A DNA stretch of 64,000 bases from Mucilaginibacter aquariorum (GTDB taxonomy: Bacteria > Bacteroidota > Bacteroidia > Sphingobacteriales > Sphingobacteriaceae), in assembly GCF_024498135.1 (NCBI RefSeq), contig NZ_JANHOH010000008.1, positions 62,001 to 126,000 of the forward strand, given 5' to 3'. Positions 16,873 through 25,667 of this stretch are shown here, piece by piece. The translations under genes were made by a program, and so were the position numbers. Under the pieces are notes generated by a model. The model saw only the letters and a program-made list of their open reading frames with translations, ran no database searches and had not been told where the DNA came from. Each line of letters opens with the position of its first letter. Position 1 is the first letter of the stretch.

Positions 16873-16985
16873 ACTCACCCCGACATCGCTTCGCTTGTTG
16901 ACCCTCTCTGCTGCGCAAAGAGGGTGAAAAAAAGGAATAAAAAAGAACCCCCTCTTTGCGCAGCAGAGAGGGGGCGGGGGTGAGT
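16873..16985. repeat. Compound inverted-repeat element between comF and rlmN
   Basis: A perfect 23-bp inverted repeat has arms 16902-16924 and 16950-16972 (arm begins CCCTCTCTGCTGCGC). An outer 9-bp pair, ACTCACCCC at 16873-16881 and GGGGTGAGT at 16977-16985, frames it. The element lacks coding capacity. It looks like a small dispersed palindromic repeat (MITE- or REP-like) and creates a spurious open extension of comF. Confidence 0.85.
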
Positions 16986-17009
16986 TAATCACCAATATGT
17001 TTCTTATCA

Positions 17010-17028
17010 CCCTCTCCAAAGGAGAGGG
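17010..17028. repeat. GC-rich hairpin downstream of rlmN
   Basis: CCCTCTCC, AAA loop, GGAGAGGG: a perfect 8-bp stem 12 bp beyond the rlmN stop. It has no adjacent T-run on the minus strand, so it is more likely part of the neighbouring repeat family than a classical terminator. Confidence 0.6.
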
Positions 17029-17039
17029 CCGGGTGAGGC

Positions 17040-18110
17040 TTACTCCGTAACGCCTTCTTTTTCTTTCTCGTTAATAGCTAATTGCCCACAGGCGGCATCA
17101 ATATCTTTACCACGGCTGCGGCGCAGGTTGGTGTTAATGCCCTGGCTGCGCAGATAATCGGCAAAGGCTTCTACCTTATCTTCGCCTGCATTTATAAAGC
17201 TGGCCATTGATATGGGGTTATATTCAATAATGTTAACCTTACATGGCAGGTGTTTACAAAAACGGGCCAGTTCAATAGCATCCTGTATGTTATCGTTTAC
17301 GCCGTCAAAAATTATGTACTCGTAAGTTACCGCGTTTTTGGTTTTGGCGTAGTAATATTTCAATGCTTCTGCTAATGCCTTTAATGAGTTTTGCTCGTTA
17401 ATAGGCATTATAGTATTGCGTTTTTCGTCGTTAGCGGCGTGCAGCGAAAGAGCAAGATTAAACTTAACCTGGTCATCGCCCAGCTTACGGATCATTTTGG
17501 CTATACCAGCGGTAGATACCGTGATACGTTTCGGCGACATGTTCAGCCCGTCCTCGGCGGTAATTCGCTCTATCGACTTCATTACATTGGCGTAATTAAG
17601 CAAAGGTTCGCCCATGCCCATGTACACAATGTTTGATAAAGGGATGCCGTAATTTTCGCGTGCTTGTTTGTCTATTAATACTACCTGATCGTAAATTTCG
17701 TCGGGGTTAAGGTTGCGTTTTCGGTCCATATAACCGGTGGCGCAAAACTTACAGGTAAGGCTGCAGCCCACCTGAGATGACACACAAGCCGTCATTCGGT
17801 CGGTTGTTGGAATTAAAACGCCCTCAATTAGGTGAGTATCATGTAATATAAAAGAATTTTTTATAGTTTTATCAGCACTAATCTGTGAAGTATTTATTTT
17901 AACATTGTTAATTACAAATTTCTCACCAAGTTTAGTACGAAGTTCTTTTGAAATATTGCTCATTTCATCAAAAGATATGCATGATTTTTCCCAAAGCCAT
18001 TCATAAACTTGTTTAGCCCTAAAGCTTTTTTCATCTATACCGATGAAATGCTGCTGTAAGGCTTCAAGGCTTAGGCTGCGGATATCTATTTTATCTTTTT
18101 TGTTATTCAC
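17040..18110 (-). CDS. rlmN: Dual-specificity 23S rRNA (A2503)/tRNA (A37) C2-methyltransferase
   Basis: 356 residues. This radical-SAM enzyme methylates C2 of A2503 in 23S rRNA and A37 in some tRNAs. The [4Fe-4S] cysteines Cys116, Cys120 and Cys123 lie in GCSLTCKFC. The mechanistic C-terminal cysteine is Cys341 in DIDAACGQLA. YMGMGEPLLNY and ITVSTAGIAKMIRKL are typical of the family. Length is normal. The start codon lies 4 nt from a TAnnTTTG element, so the leader may be extremely short. Confidence 0.95.
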   Translation of the reverse strand: MNNKKDKIDIRSLSLEALQQHFIGIDEKSFRAKQVYEWLWEKSCISFDEMSNISKELRTKLGEKFVINNVKINTSQISADKTIKNSFILHDTHLIEGVLIPTTDRMTACVSSQVGCSLTCKFCATGYMDRKRNLNPDEIYDQVVLIDKQARENYGIPLSNIVYMGMGEPLLNYANVMKSIERITAEDGLNMSPKRITVSTAGIAKMIRKLGDDQVKFNLALSLHAANDEKRNTIMPINEQNSLKALAEALKYYYAKTKNAVTYEYIIFDGVNDNIQDAIELARFCKHLPCKVNIIEYNPISMASFINAGEDKVEAFADYLRSQGINTNLRRSRGKDIDAACGQLAINEKEKEGVTE

Positions 18111-18114
18111 AATG

Positions 18115-18122
18115 CAAAAGTA
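18115..18122 (-). promoter_or_regulatory. Candidate -7 element (TACTTTTG) for rlmN
   Basis: On the minus strand this is an exact TAnnTTTG, 4 nt before the rlmN ATG at 18110. It would give a leaderless or nearly leaderless transcript. Confidence 0.3.
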
Positions 18123-18254
18123 CTTAAATTTAAAAAATCTGTTCTTTTTTTTAAGTCATTCTTTTCTAACATTAAAAACAATAACTAAAAGTTAATTGTA
18201 TTTTAGTAGATGGATTGGGTTTAAAAAAACATTGCTGATGCTAAGTTATATTTA

Positions 18255-19427
18255 ATGAAAAGTTTTAAAGCCGATTACGTTTTTCCCGTTTGTGCCGATC
18301 CGATAAAGAATGGAGTTGTTACTGTGGATGATCTTGGAAAGATCATTTCCGTTACCGATGACAAGGCGCAGCCATCTCCAGACATCCCCATTGAACAAGT
18401 AAGCGGCATAATCGTTCCCGGATTTATAAACACCCATTGCCATACCGAACTATCGCACATGAAGGGTAAGATAGCCTCGGGCGGTGGATTGATCGACTTT
18501 ATAAAAGATATATTATCATTCAGGGCGGCCGAAACCAGCGAGATACTAGCAGCAGCCGAAGCGGCAGATCAGGAGATGTATGTTAATGGAATTGTGGCCG
18601 TGGGCGATATTTCAAACAATAGCCTTACCGCGCCATTAAAAGCTAAAAGCAAATTATACTATCATACTTTTGTTGAGATATTAGGCTTTTTACCCGAAAG
18701 TGCCGAAGGGCTTTTTAACAAAGCGCTGGAAACTGTCGGGGAATTTAAGCCGCAATCAACCTCGATAACCGCGCATGCACCCTATTCGGTTTCAAAAGAG
18801 TTATTTAAACTCATAAAAAGATATAGCGATACAGGTACAAACCTGCTTAGTATACATAACCAGGAGTGCGAGGACGAGAATAAATTTTATCGCTATAAAT
18901 TAGGCGGCTTTATTGATCTGTATAAACACCTGGGTGTTGATATAGGCTACTTCCGCCCGCAGGCGCGTAATTCCCTGCAATCCATTATTCCGCTTTTAAC
19001 AAACAGGCAAAAAATATTATTGGTGCATAACACCTGTACCAATTTAAAGGATATCTATTTTATTAAACGGTTCGACCGTAAGATAAACTGGTGTTTTTGC
19101 CCTAACGCGAATATTTACATCGAAAAACGTTTACCAAAGATAGATCTGTTTGTGAACCAGGGGCTTAATATCACCTTAGGTACCGATAGCCTTGCATCAA
19201 ATAGTAAACTGTGCATTTTAAGCGAAATGCTTACGCTTCAACAAAACTTCCCAACCCTAAGCTTTGATACTCTGTTAAAATGGGGAACCATTAACGGGGC
19301 CCAATTCCTGGGCATTGATGAAGAAAAGGGAACCATTGAGGTTGATAAAACCCCCGGCCTAAATCTATTAACTGGAGTGGACGGCTTTAAACTAACTCCC
19401 GATACAAAAGTGAAAAAGTTGATTTAA
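18255..19427 (+). CDS. Amidohydrolase-superfamily deaminase/hydrolase (ATZ/TRZ type)
   Basis: 390 residues, cytoplasmic. The metal site of the cyclic amidohydrolase superfamily is visible: His61 and His63 in GFINTHCHTELSHMKG, the further histidines in TAHAPYSVS and LSIHNQE, and the Asp in LGTDSLASN. The HTELSHMKG stretch and overall style fit the chlorohydrolase/SAH-deaminase-like group, which includes nucleoside and aminofutalosine deaminases. The substrate cannot be fixed. There is no menaquinone futalosine-pathway neighbour to support aminofutalosine deaminase. It is divergent from rlmN with a 144-bp AT-rich spacer. Confidence 0.8.
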   Translation: MKSFKADYVFPVCADPIKNGVVTVDDLGKIISVTDDKAQPSPDIPIEQVSGIIVPGFINTHCHTELSHMKGKIASGGGLIDFIKDILSFRAAETSEILAAAEAADQEMYVNGIVAVGDISNNSLTAPLKAKSKLYYHTFVEILGFLPESAEGLFNKALETVGEFKPQSTSITAHAPYSVSKELFKLIKRYSDTGTNLLSIHNQECEDENKFYRYKLGGFIDLYKHLGVDIGYFRPQARNSLQSIIPLLTNRQKILLVHNTCTNLKDIYFIKRFDRKINWCFCPNANIYIEKRLPKIDLFVNQGLNITLGTDSLASNSKLCILSEMLTLQQNFPTLSFDTLLKWGTINGAQFLGIDEEKGTIEVDKTPGLNLLTGVDGFKLTPDTKVKKLI

Positions 19428-19539
19428 TAGTTGATTAGGTTGATTGAGTTGGATTGACGTATTTTGCATCCAATAAATATTAGGTGTTTGCGTTTTATAA
19501 ACCATTCACTAATAAATATCATCAACTACTCATCAGTAA

Positions 19540-19818
19540 ATGAAACATCTTGATATAACGGTAAAAGGCAAAGTACAAGGCGTATCTTTCAGGGCAGGGG
19601 CAAAAGCTGTTGCCGACCAGTTGGGTGTGCGTGGCTTTGTTAAAAACGAACCGAATGGCGATGTATTCATAGCCGCCGAAGCTGACGACACGATGCTGGA
19701 AATGTTTTTGGAATGGTGTCATGAAGGTGCCGAGCATGCTGTGGTTACCGGCGTAGAAACCCATGAAGGCGAATTAAAAAACTATCGTAATTTTGAAGTT
19801 GTAAAAAAGAGTTTATAA
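19540..19818 (+). CDS. Acylphosphatase
   Basis: 92 residues, the usual family size. It hydrolyses acyl phosphates such as carbamoyl phosphate and 1,3-bisphosphoglycerate. The phosphate cradle GKVQGVSFR ends in the catalytic Arg18. The partner Asn36 sits in VKNEPNGDV, 18 residues on, as in characterised members. An 18-bp gap leads to the flippase gene on the same strand, so they may be co-transcribed. Confidence 0.92.
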   Translation: MKHLDITVKGKVQGVSFRAGAKAVADQLGVRGFVKNEPNGDVFIAAEADDTMLEMFLEWCHEGAEHAVVTGVETHEGELKNYRNFEVVKKSL

Positions 19819-19836
19819 ATCCTTATACTTTCCTAA

Positions 19837-21357
19837 TTGTCAACTGCTAAAAAATTTGCCGGGCAAACTGCCATTTATGGTATAAGTACCATGGTTTCCA
19901 GGCTTATCGCCTTCATCCTTACCCCATTGTATGCGCGTGCATTACCTGTAACAGGCAATGGTGTACTTACAGCTATGTATGGTTACGCATCTGTAATAAA
20001 TGCTGTGTTGGCATTTGGCATGGAAACCACCTTTTTTAGATACCTTAATAAACACGAGAATAATAAACAACAGGTTTATAATAATGCATTTGGAGCGATT
20101 ATAGCGCTTTGTATCGTTTTTCTTGTATTCTCTCTGCTTTTTTTGGATAGTATTATCAATTTCTTATTGGCAGGTGCAGCTAAAGACCATGCAGATTATA
20201 GCTTTTATGTAAAATGCTTTCTGTTTATATTAATAACAGATGCTTTTTGCGTAATACCGTTTGCTAAGATCCGTGCCGATGGAAAACCTTTGAGGTACGG
20301 TATGATCAAGTTCCTTAACATTATTTTGGTGTTAAGCTTAAACTTGTTTTTTTTATTTGCGATACCTTATATATTAAAGCATGAATTGCCAGGTTACCAA
20401 TGGTTTGCAAGCTGGTATAGGCCAAAATGGGTGGGTTATGTTTTTTTATCAAATACATTTGCCAGTATTGCTACCATTTTTTTATTGCTGCCCGAAATAT
20501 TAAAGCTAAGATTAAAATTTAGCATGGCTATGTTTAAAGAAATGTTTGTTTACAGCTGGCCTGTACTTATTGCAAATATTTCATTTATCGTAAATGAATC
20601 TATTGATAAGGCAATGCTAAAACAAATGCTGCCCGCAAACATTAACGACCACGAAGTGGGGATCTATGGCATGTGTGCTAAGATAGCCTTGTTCCTGAGT
20701 ATTTTTGTTCAGGCGTTTCGTTTGGGGGCCGAGCCTTTCTTTTTTAGTCATGCCAAAAATAAAAACGCGGGCGAAACCTATGCCCGTATTATGAACTATT
20801 TTGTAATTACGGTTTCCATTATATGCGTTGCATTGGTTGCCAATGTGGATATACTGGCTTATATAATTGTTGGCAAACACACCGCTATAGTTAATAACCA
20901 TATTGTAGAGAATGCCTATTGGTCTGGTATTGGTGTAGTACCACCATTGCTTTTTGGGTACCTAAGCCTGGGTATTTACATGAACCTATCTATCTGGTAT
21001 AAACTATCCGATCAAACAAAATATGGCCTTTACATATCAGGAATAGGTGCAATTTTAACCATTGTATTAAACTGGATCTTTATCCCCAAATATAGTTACA
21101 TGGCATCGGCATGGATCTCATTTGCGGCTTATGCCCTCATGATGATCTTATCGTACCTATGGGGGCAAAAAAATTATCCTATCCCCTATAATTTAAAAAA
21201 GAACCTTACTTATATTATTATATCGGGGGCGCTCGTTTATTTATCATTCAGCGTGTTTAAGCGAAATATATTTATTGGCAATGGGTTGTTAATTTTATTT
21301 GGATTAGGGGCAATATATGCCGAGCGAAAAGAACTAAAAGTTATATTTAGCAGATGA
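19837..21357 (+). CDS. Polysaccharide/lipid-linked oligosaccharide flippase (Wzx-like, MOP superfamily)
   Basis: 506 residues with 12-14 hydrophobic segments and an FAGQTAIYGISTMVSRLIAF N-terminus, as in the polysaccharide biosynthesis (Wzx/MurJ-like) exporters. It should flip an undecaprenyl-linked glycan across the inner membrane. The only start that keeps the conserved N-terminus is TTG at 19837; the next ATG lies inside the first helix. The stop overlaps the start of dut (ATGA at 21354-21357), showing translational coupling. No glycosyltransferases are nearby, so the cargo is unknown. Confidence 0.85.
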   Translation: MSTAKKFAGQTAIYGISTMVSRLIAFILTPLYARALPVTGNGVLTAMYGYASVINAVLAFGMETTFFRYLNKHENNKQQVYNNAFGAIIALCIVFLVFSLLFLDSIINFLLAGAAKDHADYSFYVKCFLFILITDAFCVIPFAKIRADGKPLRYGMIKFLNIILVLSLNLFFLFAIPYILKHELPGYQWFASWYRPKWVGYVFLSNTFASIATIFLLLPEILKLRLKFSMAMFKEMFVYSWPVLIANISFIVNESIDKAMLKQMLPANINDHEVGIYGMCAKIALFLSIFVQAFRLGAEPFFFSHAKNKNAGETYARIMNYFVITVSIICVALVANVDILAYIIVGKHTAIVNNHIVENAYWSGIGVVPPLLFGYLSLGIYMNLSIWYKLSDQTKYGLYISGIGAILTIVLNWIFIPKYSYMASAWISFAAYALMMILSYLWGQKNYPIPYNLKKNLTYIIISGALVYLSFSVFKRNIFIGNGLLILFGLGAIYAERKELKVIFSR

Positions 21358-21788
21358 ACATAAAAATTATAAACCGATCAAAAAATACCTTGCCGGCTTA
21401 TGAAACTTTACATGCCGCGGGTATGGACATGCGTGCCGATCTGGAAGCGCCTGTAACCCTAAAACCGCTCGAACGTAAGCTGATACCAACCGGCCTTTTT
21501 ATTGAATTGCCCGAAGGTTACGAAGCACAGATCCGCCCGCGAAGCGGGTTGGCATTTAAGCATGGCATTGGCATAGTGAATTCGCCGGGTACTATTGATG
21601 CCGATTATCGCGGGGAGATAAAGGTATTACTGGTTAATTTATCTGCCGAAGATTTTGAAGTAAATACCGGTGATAGGATAGCCCAAATGGTTGTAGCCAA
21701 ACACGAACAGGTGCAGTGGCAGGAAGTTGAAGAATTAGGCGAGACAACGCGTGGTGCCGGCGGTTATGGGCATACAGGGGTAGGATAA
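21354..21788 (+). CDS. dut: Deoxyuridine 5'-triphosphate nucleotidohydrolase
   Basis: 144 residues; homotrimeric dUTPase that hydrolyses dUTP to dUMP, preventing uracil incorporation and feeding thymidylate synthesis. All five family motifs are present: AGMDMRADL, RPRSGLAFKHGI, GTIDADYRGEI, GDRIAQMV and the C-terminal arm TTRGAGGYGHTG. It overlaps the flippase stop and precedes the TPR gene by 7 bp. The window also holds dcd at 54686, which supplies dUTP. Confidence 0.97.
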   Translation: MNIKIINRSKNTLPAYETLHAAGMDMRADLEAPVTLKPLERKLIPTGLFIELPEGYEAQIRPRSGLAFKHGIGIVNSPGTIDADYRGEIKVLLVNLSAEDFEVNTGDRIAQMVVAKHEQVQWQEVEELGETTRGAGGYGHTGVG

Positions 21789-21795
21789 CATCGAC

Positions 21796-23532
21796 ATGAA
21801 ATTAGCGGCGGTATTAATATTATTTACAGGTATATCAACCATTGGTTTTGCACAGAACAAGACAGGGAAGAATAATGCCGCTATAGTAATTGCCGCGAAA
21901 CCCATGACAGCCGCCGATAGTGGCATGGTAAAACAGCTTTTCTTTTCGGCCCTGCGCGAAAAAACCATCGAGAACACTAAACTGGCCTCTGAGCTTTTTA
22001 ACCGGGTGCTACAGATCGATCCCACCAATGATGCCAGTATGTTTGAACTGGCCGGCCTGGAAAAGGCACGAAATAATAACCCTGTTGTACAATCATTACT
22101 GGAGCGTGCGGTAACCGTAAACCCTAATAACGAATGGTATTGGATAGCGCTTGCGGGCAGCTACGAAAAAAGCAATGACCTTAGCAAATTGGAGAACGTT
22201 TTTAACGAACTTATTCGCCTTAACCCAAGCAAAGCAGACTACTACTTTGATAAAGCCAATGCCTTAGCTATTCAAAAACGGTATAACGAAGCTTTAAAAT
22301 TGTATGATAAAGTAGAGGAACTGTCCGGCCCAAGCGAGGACTTGCTGATAAACCGTCAGAAAATTTATATCAGGCAAGGCGATGTTAAAAAGGCGATAGC
22401 TGCTTTAGATGAGCTGATAACAGCCAATCCAACGCAGGTAAAGTATTACATGATGCAGGCCGAGATCTACAACTCCAATAATTTAAATGATAAGGCATTG
22501 GAGGTGCTCCAGAAAGCAAAAAATATCGACCCGCAAAATGGAATAGTACATTTGGCCCTTGCCGATATTTACCGCGAACGAAAGAACACCGAAGCCAGCT
22601 ACGACGAGCTGGAAATAGCCTTTGCCAACCCAAACGTAGATATAGACCAGAAACTAAGAATAATTTTAGGCTATGTACCACAATTCCCCGAGCCAAATGC
22701 CAGGGCAAGCGCGCTGGAACTTAGCCGTATACTAACTGTTGCACACCCGGCCAATAGCAAGGCGTTTGCCATATACGGCGATATGCTGCTGCAAAGCGAA
22801 AAAGCGGCAGAGGCTAAAATCGCTTATAAAAAAGCTATCAGTCTAGATGAGCAGGCTTATAATGTTTGGGAGCAACTGGTAAGGATAGATCTGAGCGAAA
22901 ACGATGTGGATGCCGCTATTAAAGACGGTGAAACCTCTTTGTCGTTTTTCCCCAACCAATCATGGATGAACTATATGGTAGGGGTGGCATGGCAGCAAAA
23001 AAACGATTGTAAAAAAGCCATAAGTTATTTAAAAAACGCGGTATCGTTAGAAACACAGGATAAAGACCTGTTAACACAAGGCTACTCGGCCCTTGGCGAT
23101 TGCTACCATTCAATTGGTGATATCAAAAATTCTGACGGATCTTATGAAAAGGCCCTTGCTATAAATCCGGATAATGCTTTTACGCTGAACAATTATGCCT
23201 ACTATTTGTCGTTAAGGAATGAGCAATTAGACAAGGCGGCGCAAATGTCTAAGCATAGTAACGACTTGCAAGCCAACAACGCATCGTTTGAAGATACCTA
23301 CGCCTGGATCTTGTTTAAGCAAAAAAAATACACCGAGGCTAAACTATGGATCGAAAAATCGCTCTTACATGATAAAGGGAACAGCCCTGTAAAAACAGAA
23401 CACTACGGCGATATCCTATTTTTTTTAGGGGATACCGATGCTGCCGTGCAAAATTGGACAAAGGCAAAAGCACAGGGAGGCAAATCGCCGGTTTTAGAAC
23501 GTAAGATAAATGAAAAGAAATATTTTGAATAA
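21796..23532 (+). CDS. Periplasmic tetratricopeptide-repeat protein
   Basis: 578 residues with a signal peptide (MKLAAVLILFTGISTIGFAQ) and about a dozen TPR-like helix pairs from roughly residue 45 to the end (for example SELFNRVLQIDPTNDASMFE, ALKLYDKVEEL and YEKALAINPDNAFTLNNYAY). It is a scaffold for protein contacts in the periplasm or at the outer membrane; partners are unknown. It sits in a tight block: dut 7 bp before, and the DUF4292 lipoprotein gene overlapping its end by 23 bp. The grouping with envelope genes suggests a cell-surface assembly role. Confidence 0.88.
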   Translation: MKLAAVLILFTGISTIGFAQNKTGKNNAAIVIAAKPMTAADSGMVKQLFFSALREKTIENTKLASELFNRVLQIDPTNDASMFELAGLEKARNNNPVVQSLLERAVTVNPNNEWYWIALAGSYEKSNDLSKLENVFNELIRLNPSKADYYFDKANALAIQKRYNEALKLYDKVEELSGPSEDLLINRQKIYIRQGDVKKAIAALDELITANPTQVKYYMMQAEIYNSNNLNDKALEVLQKAKNIDPQNGIVHLALADIYRERKNTEASYDELEIAFANPNVDIDQKLRIILGYVPQFPEPNARASALELSRILTVAHPANSKAFAIYGDMLLQSEKAAEAKIAYKKAISLDEQAYNVWEQLVRIDLSENDVDAAIKDGETSLSFFPNQSWMNYMVGVAWQQKNDCKKAISYLKNAVSLETQDKDLLTQGYSALGDCYHSIGDIKNSDGSYEKALAINPDNAFTLNNYAYYLSLRNEQLDKAAQMSKHSNDLQANNASFEDTYAWILFKQKKYTEAKLWIEKSLLHDKGNSPVKTEHYGDILFFLGDTDAAVQNWTKAKAQGGKSPVLERKINEKKYFE

Positions 23533-24307
23533 AATAGCAATCGTTTTTTGCCTTTTGGCTTTAGTAGCCTGTAAGTCTAAAAAATTGGTTGTTGTTAATC
23601 GCCCCACCACCGCTGTAGATTCTGCAGCTATTAAAGAAAACAGTATCCGCGCCAGGTTGGATGCTATCAGATCAAAGCAGGTTACTTTTAATACCTTCTC
23701 TGGCAAAGCAAAAACCAAGCTGGATATCAACGGCAACAGTAATGATGTTACGCTAAACATCCGCGTTGCGCGCGATCAAAAAATCTGGATCTCGGTAACC
23801 GCCATAATTGGAATAGAAATTGCCCGCGCTCAAATAACACCCGATAGCATTATAGTGGTAAACCGCCTGCAAAGCGTTTACCTTAAAAAGCCATTTAGTT
23901 ATGTGTATACCTACGCAAGTAGGCAAATTAATTTTAAAACACTGCAGGCATTATTGATAGGTAATGCCATCCCCGAATTACTGAATCCTAATACCAACTT
24001 TGAAACCCAGGGAAATAATACCGCGCTCAGCGGCAATTTGCAGGACCTGATATATAAACTTTTGTTGGGCCCGGATATGAAGGTTACACAAACAAACCTG
24101 TCTAACCAGTTTGGGGGCAAATCATTACAGGTTGCCAATAATGTTTTTATACAGGCCAGTAACAGGGTTATTCCTTCGCAGGTAGATATTTCTTCAACCG
24201 CGGGCGATAAAAAGATACAACTTAATCTGCGCTACACACAGGCAGAATTTGATAAGCCGCTCGAATATCCTTTTAGTATCCCAAAAAGTTACGAAGCTGC
24301 CAATTAA
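23510..24307 (+). CDS. DUF4292 lipoprotein
   Basis: 265 residues. The lipobox LVAC puts the lipidated cysteine at residue 21, after a hydrophobic signal, and KSKK follows. The mature part (TFSGKAKTKLDINGNSNDVT, DQKIWISVTAIIGIEIARAQI, PDSIIVVNRLQSVYLKKPF) matches the Bacteroidota family DUF4292, whose half-barrel pattern resembles LolB/LolA-type lipoprotein-binding folds. A role in outer-membrane lipoprotein or lipid handling is inferred, not shown. The start overlaps the TPR gene by 23 bp in another frame, indicating coupled translation. Confidence 0.85.
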   Translation: MKRNILNKIAIVFCLLALVACKSKKLVVVNRPTTAVDSAAIKENSIRARLDAIRSKQVTFNTFSGKAKTKLDINGNSNDVTLNIRVARDQKIWISVTAIIGIEIARAQITPDSIIVVNRLQSVYLKKPFSYVYTYASRQINFKTLQALLIGNAIPELLNPNTNFETQGNNTALSGNLQDLIYKLLLGPDMKVTQTNLSNQFGGKSLQVANNVFIQASNRVIPSQVDISSTAGDKKIQLNLRYTQAEFDKPLEYPFSIPKSYEAAN

Positions 24308-24311
24308 ATTA

Positions 24312-24319
24312 TATTTTTG
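24312..24319 (+). promoter_or_regulatory. Candidate -7 element (TATTTTTG) before the EnvC-like gene
   Basis: Exact TAnnTTTG, 4 nt before the ATG at 24324, within the 16-bp gap after the DUF4292 gene. It could be an internal promoter; chance is also possible. Confidence 0.25.
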
Positions 24320-24323
24320 ATGG

Positions 24324-25619
24324 ATGAAATTTTTTAGAGCAGCACTATTTCTTTTTTTTGTATTTGCAGCTTCGGGTGTTTTTGCACAAAGCAGTGCCGA
24401 GCTTAAACGCAGGCGCGATAAATTAACAGAAGAACTGGAACAGCTAAACCGCGAGTACCAGGAAACAGCGAGCAATAAGAAAGTATCGTTAAAGCAGCTT
24501 AACATACTAAAGGCGCAAATAAACCTGCGCGAAGAAAAGATAACCAACATTAACTCCGAGGTAAGAAATTTAAATAATCAAATCTCTGAGAGCAATAATA
24601 CCGTACATAGTTTACAAAACCAGTTAGATCAGCTTAAAAAGGAATATGCCGGCATGGTGCTTTTTGCATATCGTAACCAAAGCGCCTATAATAAGCTGAT
24701 GTTTATTTTTGCAGCTAAAGACTTTAACCAGGCATACAGGCGTTTAAAGTATTTACAGCAGTTTGGTACTTATCGCGAGCGGCAGGCCGGGTACATACAG
24801 GGCACACAAAAAGACCTGCATGTTAAGATAGTTGAGCTGGATAAGGATAAGAAACAAAAGAATGACCTGTTGCAAAGCCAGGAGAAGGAAAAAGAAGAGT
24901 TAGGCAAGGCTAAAAACAACCAGGTAAAAGTAATAGTCGACCTGTCTAAACACCAGGGAGAGTTAAAACAACAACAGCGTGATGTTCAAAAAAGGATAGC
25001 ACGTAATAATAAAGAAATTGTAAATACAATTAAACGCGAGATAGAAGAAGCAAGGCGCAAGGCCGAAGCAGAAGCCAGGGAAGCGGCAAGGATAGCAGCA
25101 GCCAAGGCAAAGGCAGAGAACCGCGAGGTGGTTGCCCCAACTAAAAAAGCGATAACCAAAAGCTCTACTAATAGCGAGATCTTAAACTCAACCCCCGAAG
25201 CGGCTAAATTATCTAACAGCTTTTTAGGTAACAAGGGGCGTTTGCCGTGGCCGGTAGCAACGGGCCAGCTGGTACACGGTTTTGGAACTTACAATGATGC
25301 TGATGGTATCCGTAATGATAATGCCGGGTATGAAATACGTACCAGTACAGGCGCGCCGGTACGATCGGTATTTGATGGCACAGTAAGCCGGGTACAGGAT
25401 ATTGCCGGAGCCTATCTGGTTATTATTTCGCATGGCGAGTATTTTACGGCTTATCAAAATCTGAAGTCGGTAAATGTGGCAGTTGGGCAAAAAGTGGCTA
25501 CCAAGCAAACTATTGGTACGGTAGCGCTCGATCCATCAACCGGCGATGCTACTACAATTTTTACCTTATCAAAAGGCACAACATTTGTTGATCCAAGATT
25601 ATGGTTGGCACCAAATTGA
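24324..25619 (+). CDS. EnvC-like murein hydrolase activator (degenerate M23 domain)
   Basis: 431 residues: signal peptide (MKFFRAALFLFFVFAASGVFA), a long coiled coil at about 22-265 rich in Lys/Glu/Gln, and a C-terminal LytM/M23 fold at about 300-428. The M23 metal site is lost. The usual HxxxD stretch reads NAGYEIR, and the final HxH reads YQNL, while HGEYFTAY keeps one histidine. This is the EnvC/NlpD pattern, in which the domain activates amidases at the division septum rather than cutting murein itself. The domain set is clear; the partner amidase is unknown. Confidence 0.88.
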   Translation: MKFFRAALFLFFVFAASGVFAQSSAELKRRRDKLTEELEQLNREYQETASNKKVSLKQLNILKAQINLREEKITNINSEVRNLNNQISESNNTVHSLQNQLDQLKKEYAGMVLFAYRNQSAYNKLMFIFAAKDFNQAYRRLKYLQQFGTYRERQAGYIQGTQKDLHVKIVELDKDKKQKNDLLQSQEKEKEELGKAKNNQVKVIVDLSKHQGELKQQQRDVQKRIARNNKEIVNTIKREIEEARRKAEAEAREAARIAAAKAKAENREVVAPTKKAITKSSTNSEILNSTPEAAKLSNSFLGNKGRLPWPVATGQLVHGFGTYNDADGIRNDNAGYEIRTSTGAPVRSVFDGTVSRVQDIAGAYLVIISHGEYFTAYQNLKSVNVAVGQKVATKQTIGTVALDPSTGDATTIFTLSKGTTFVDPRLWLAPN

Positions 25620-25646
25620 TTTTAAGCCTTATATGTTGTAAATGTT

Positions 25647-25654
25647 TATATTTG
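25647..25654 (+). promoter_or_regulatory. Candidate -7 element (TATATTTG) before the first TatA/B gene
   Basis: Exact TAnnTTTG, 13 nt before the ATG at 25668. Confidence 0.4.
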
Positions 25655-25667
25655 TAACCTTAATTTA

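Noticed and set aside
16819..17019. N-terminal extension of comF by ~67 codons
   Set aside because: The extension translates the inverted repeat (Cys/Ala/Lys-rich nonsense) and the natural ComF N-terminus begins at 16818.
18255..19427. Aminofutalosine deaminase (menaquinone) assignment
   Set aside because: The family fits, but no mqn genes are nearby and the substrate pocket cannot be judged from sequence.
19837..19839. Replacing the TTG start of the flippase by a downstream ATG
   Set aside because: The next ATG lies in the first membrane helix and would remove conserved residues, so TTG was kept.
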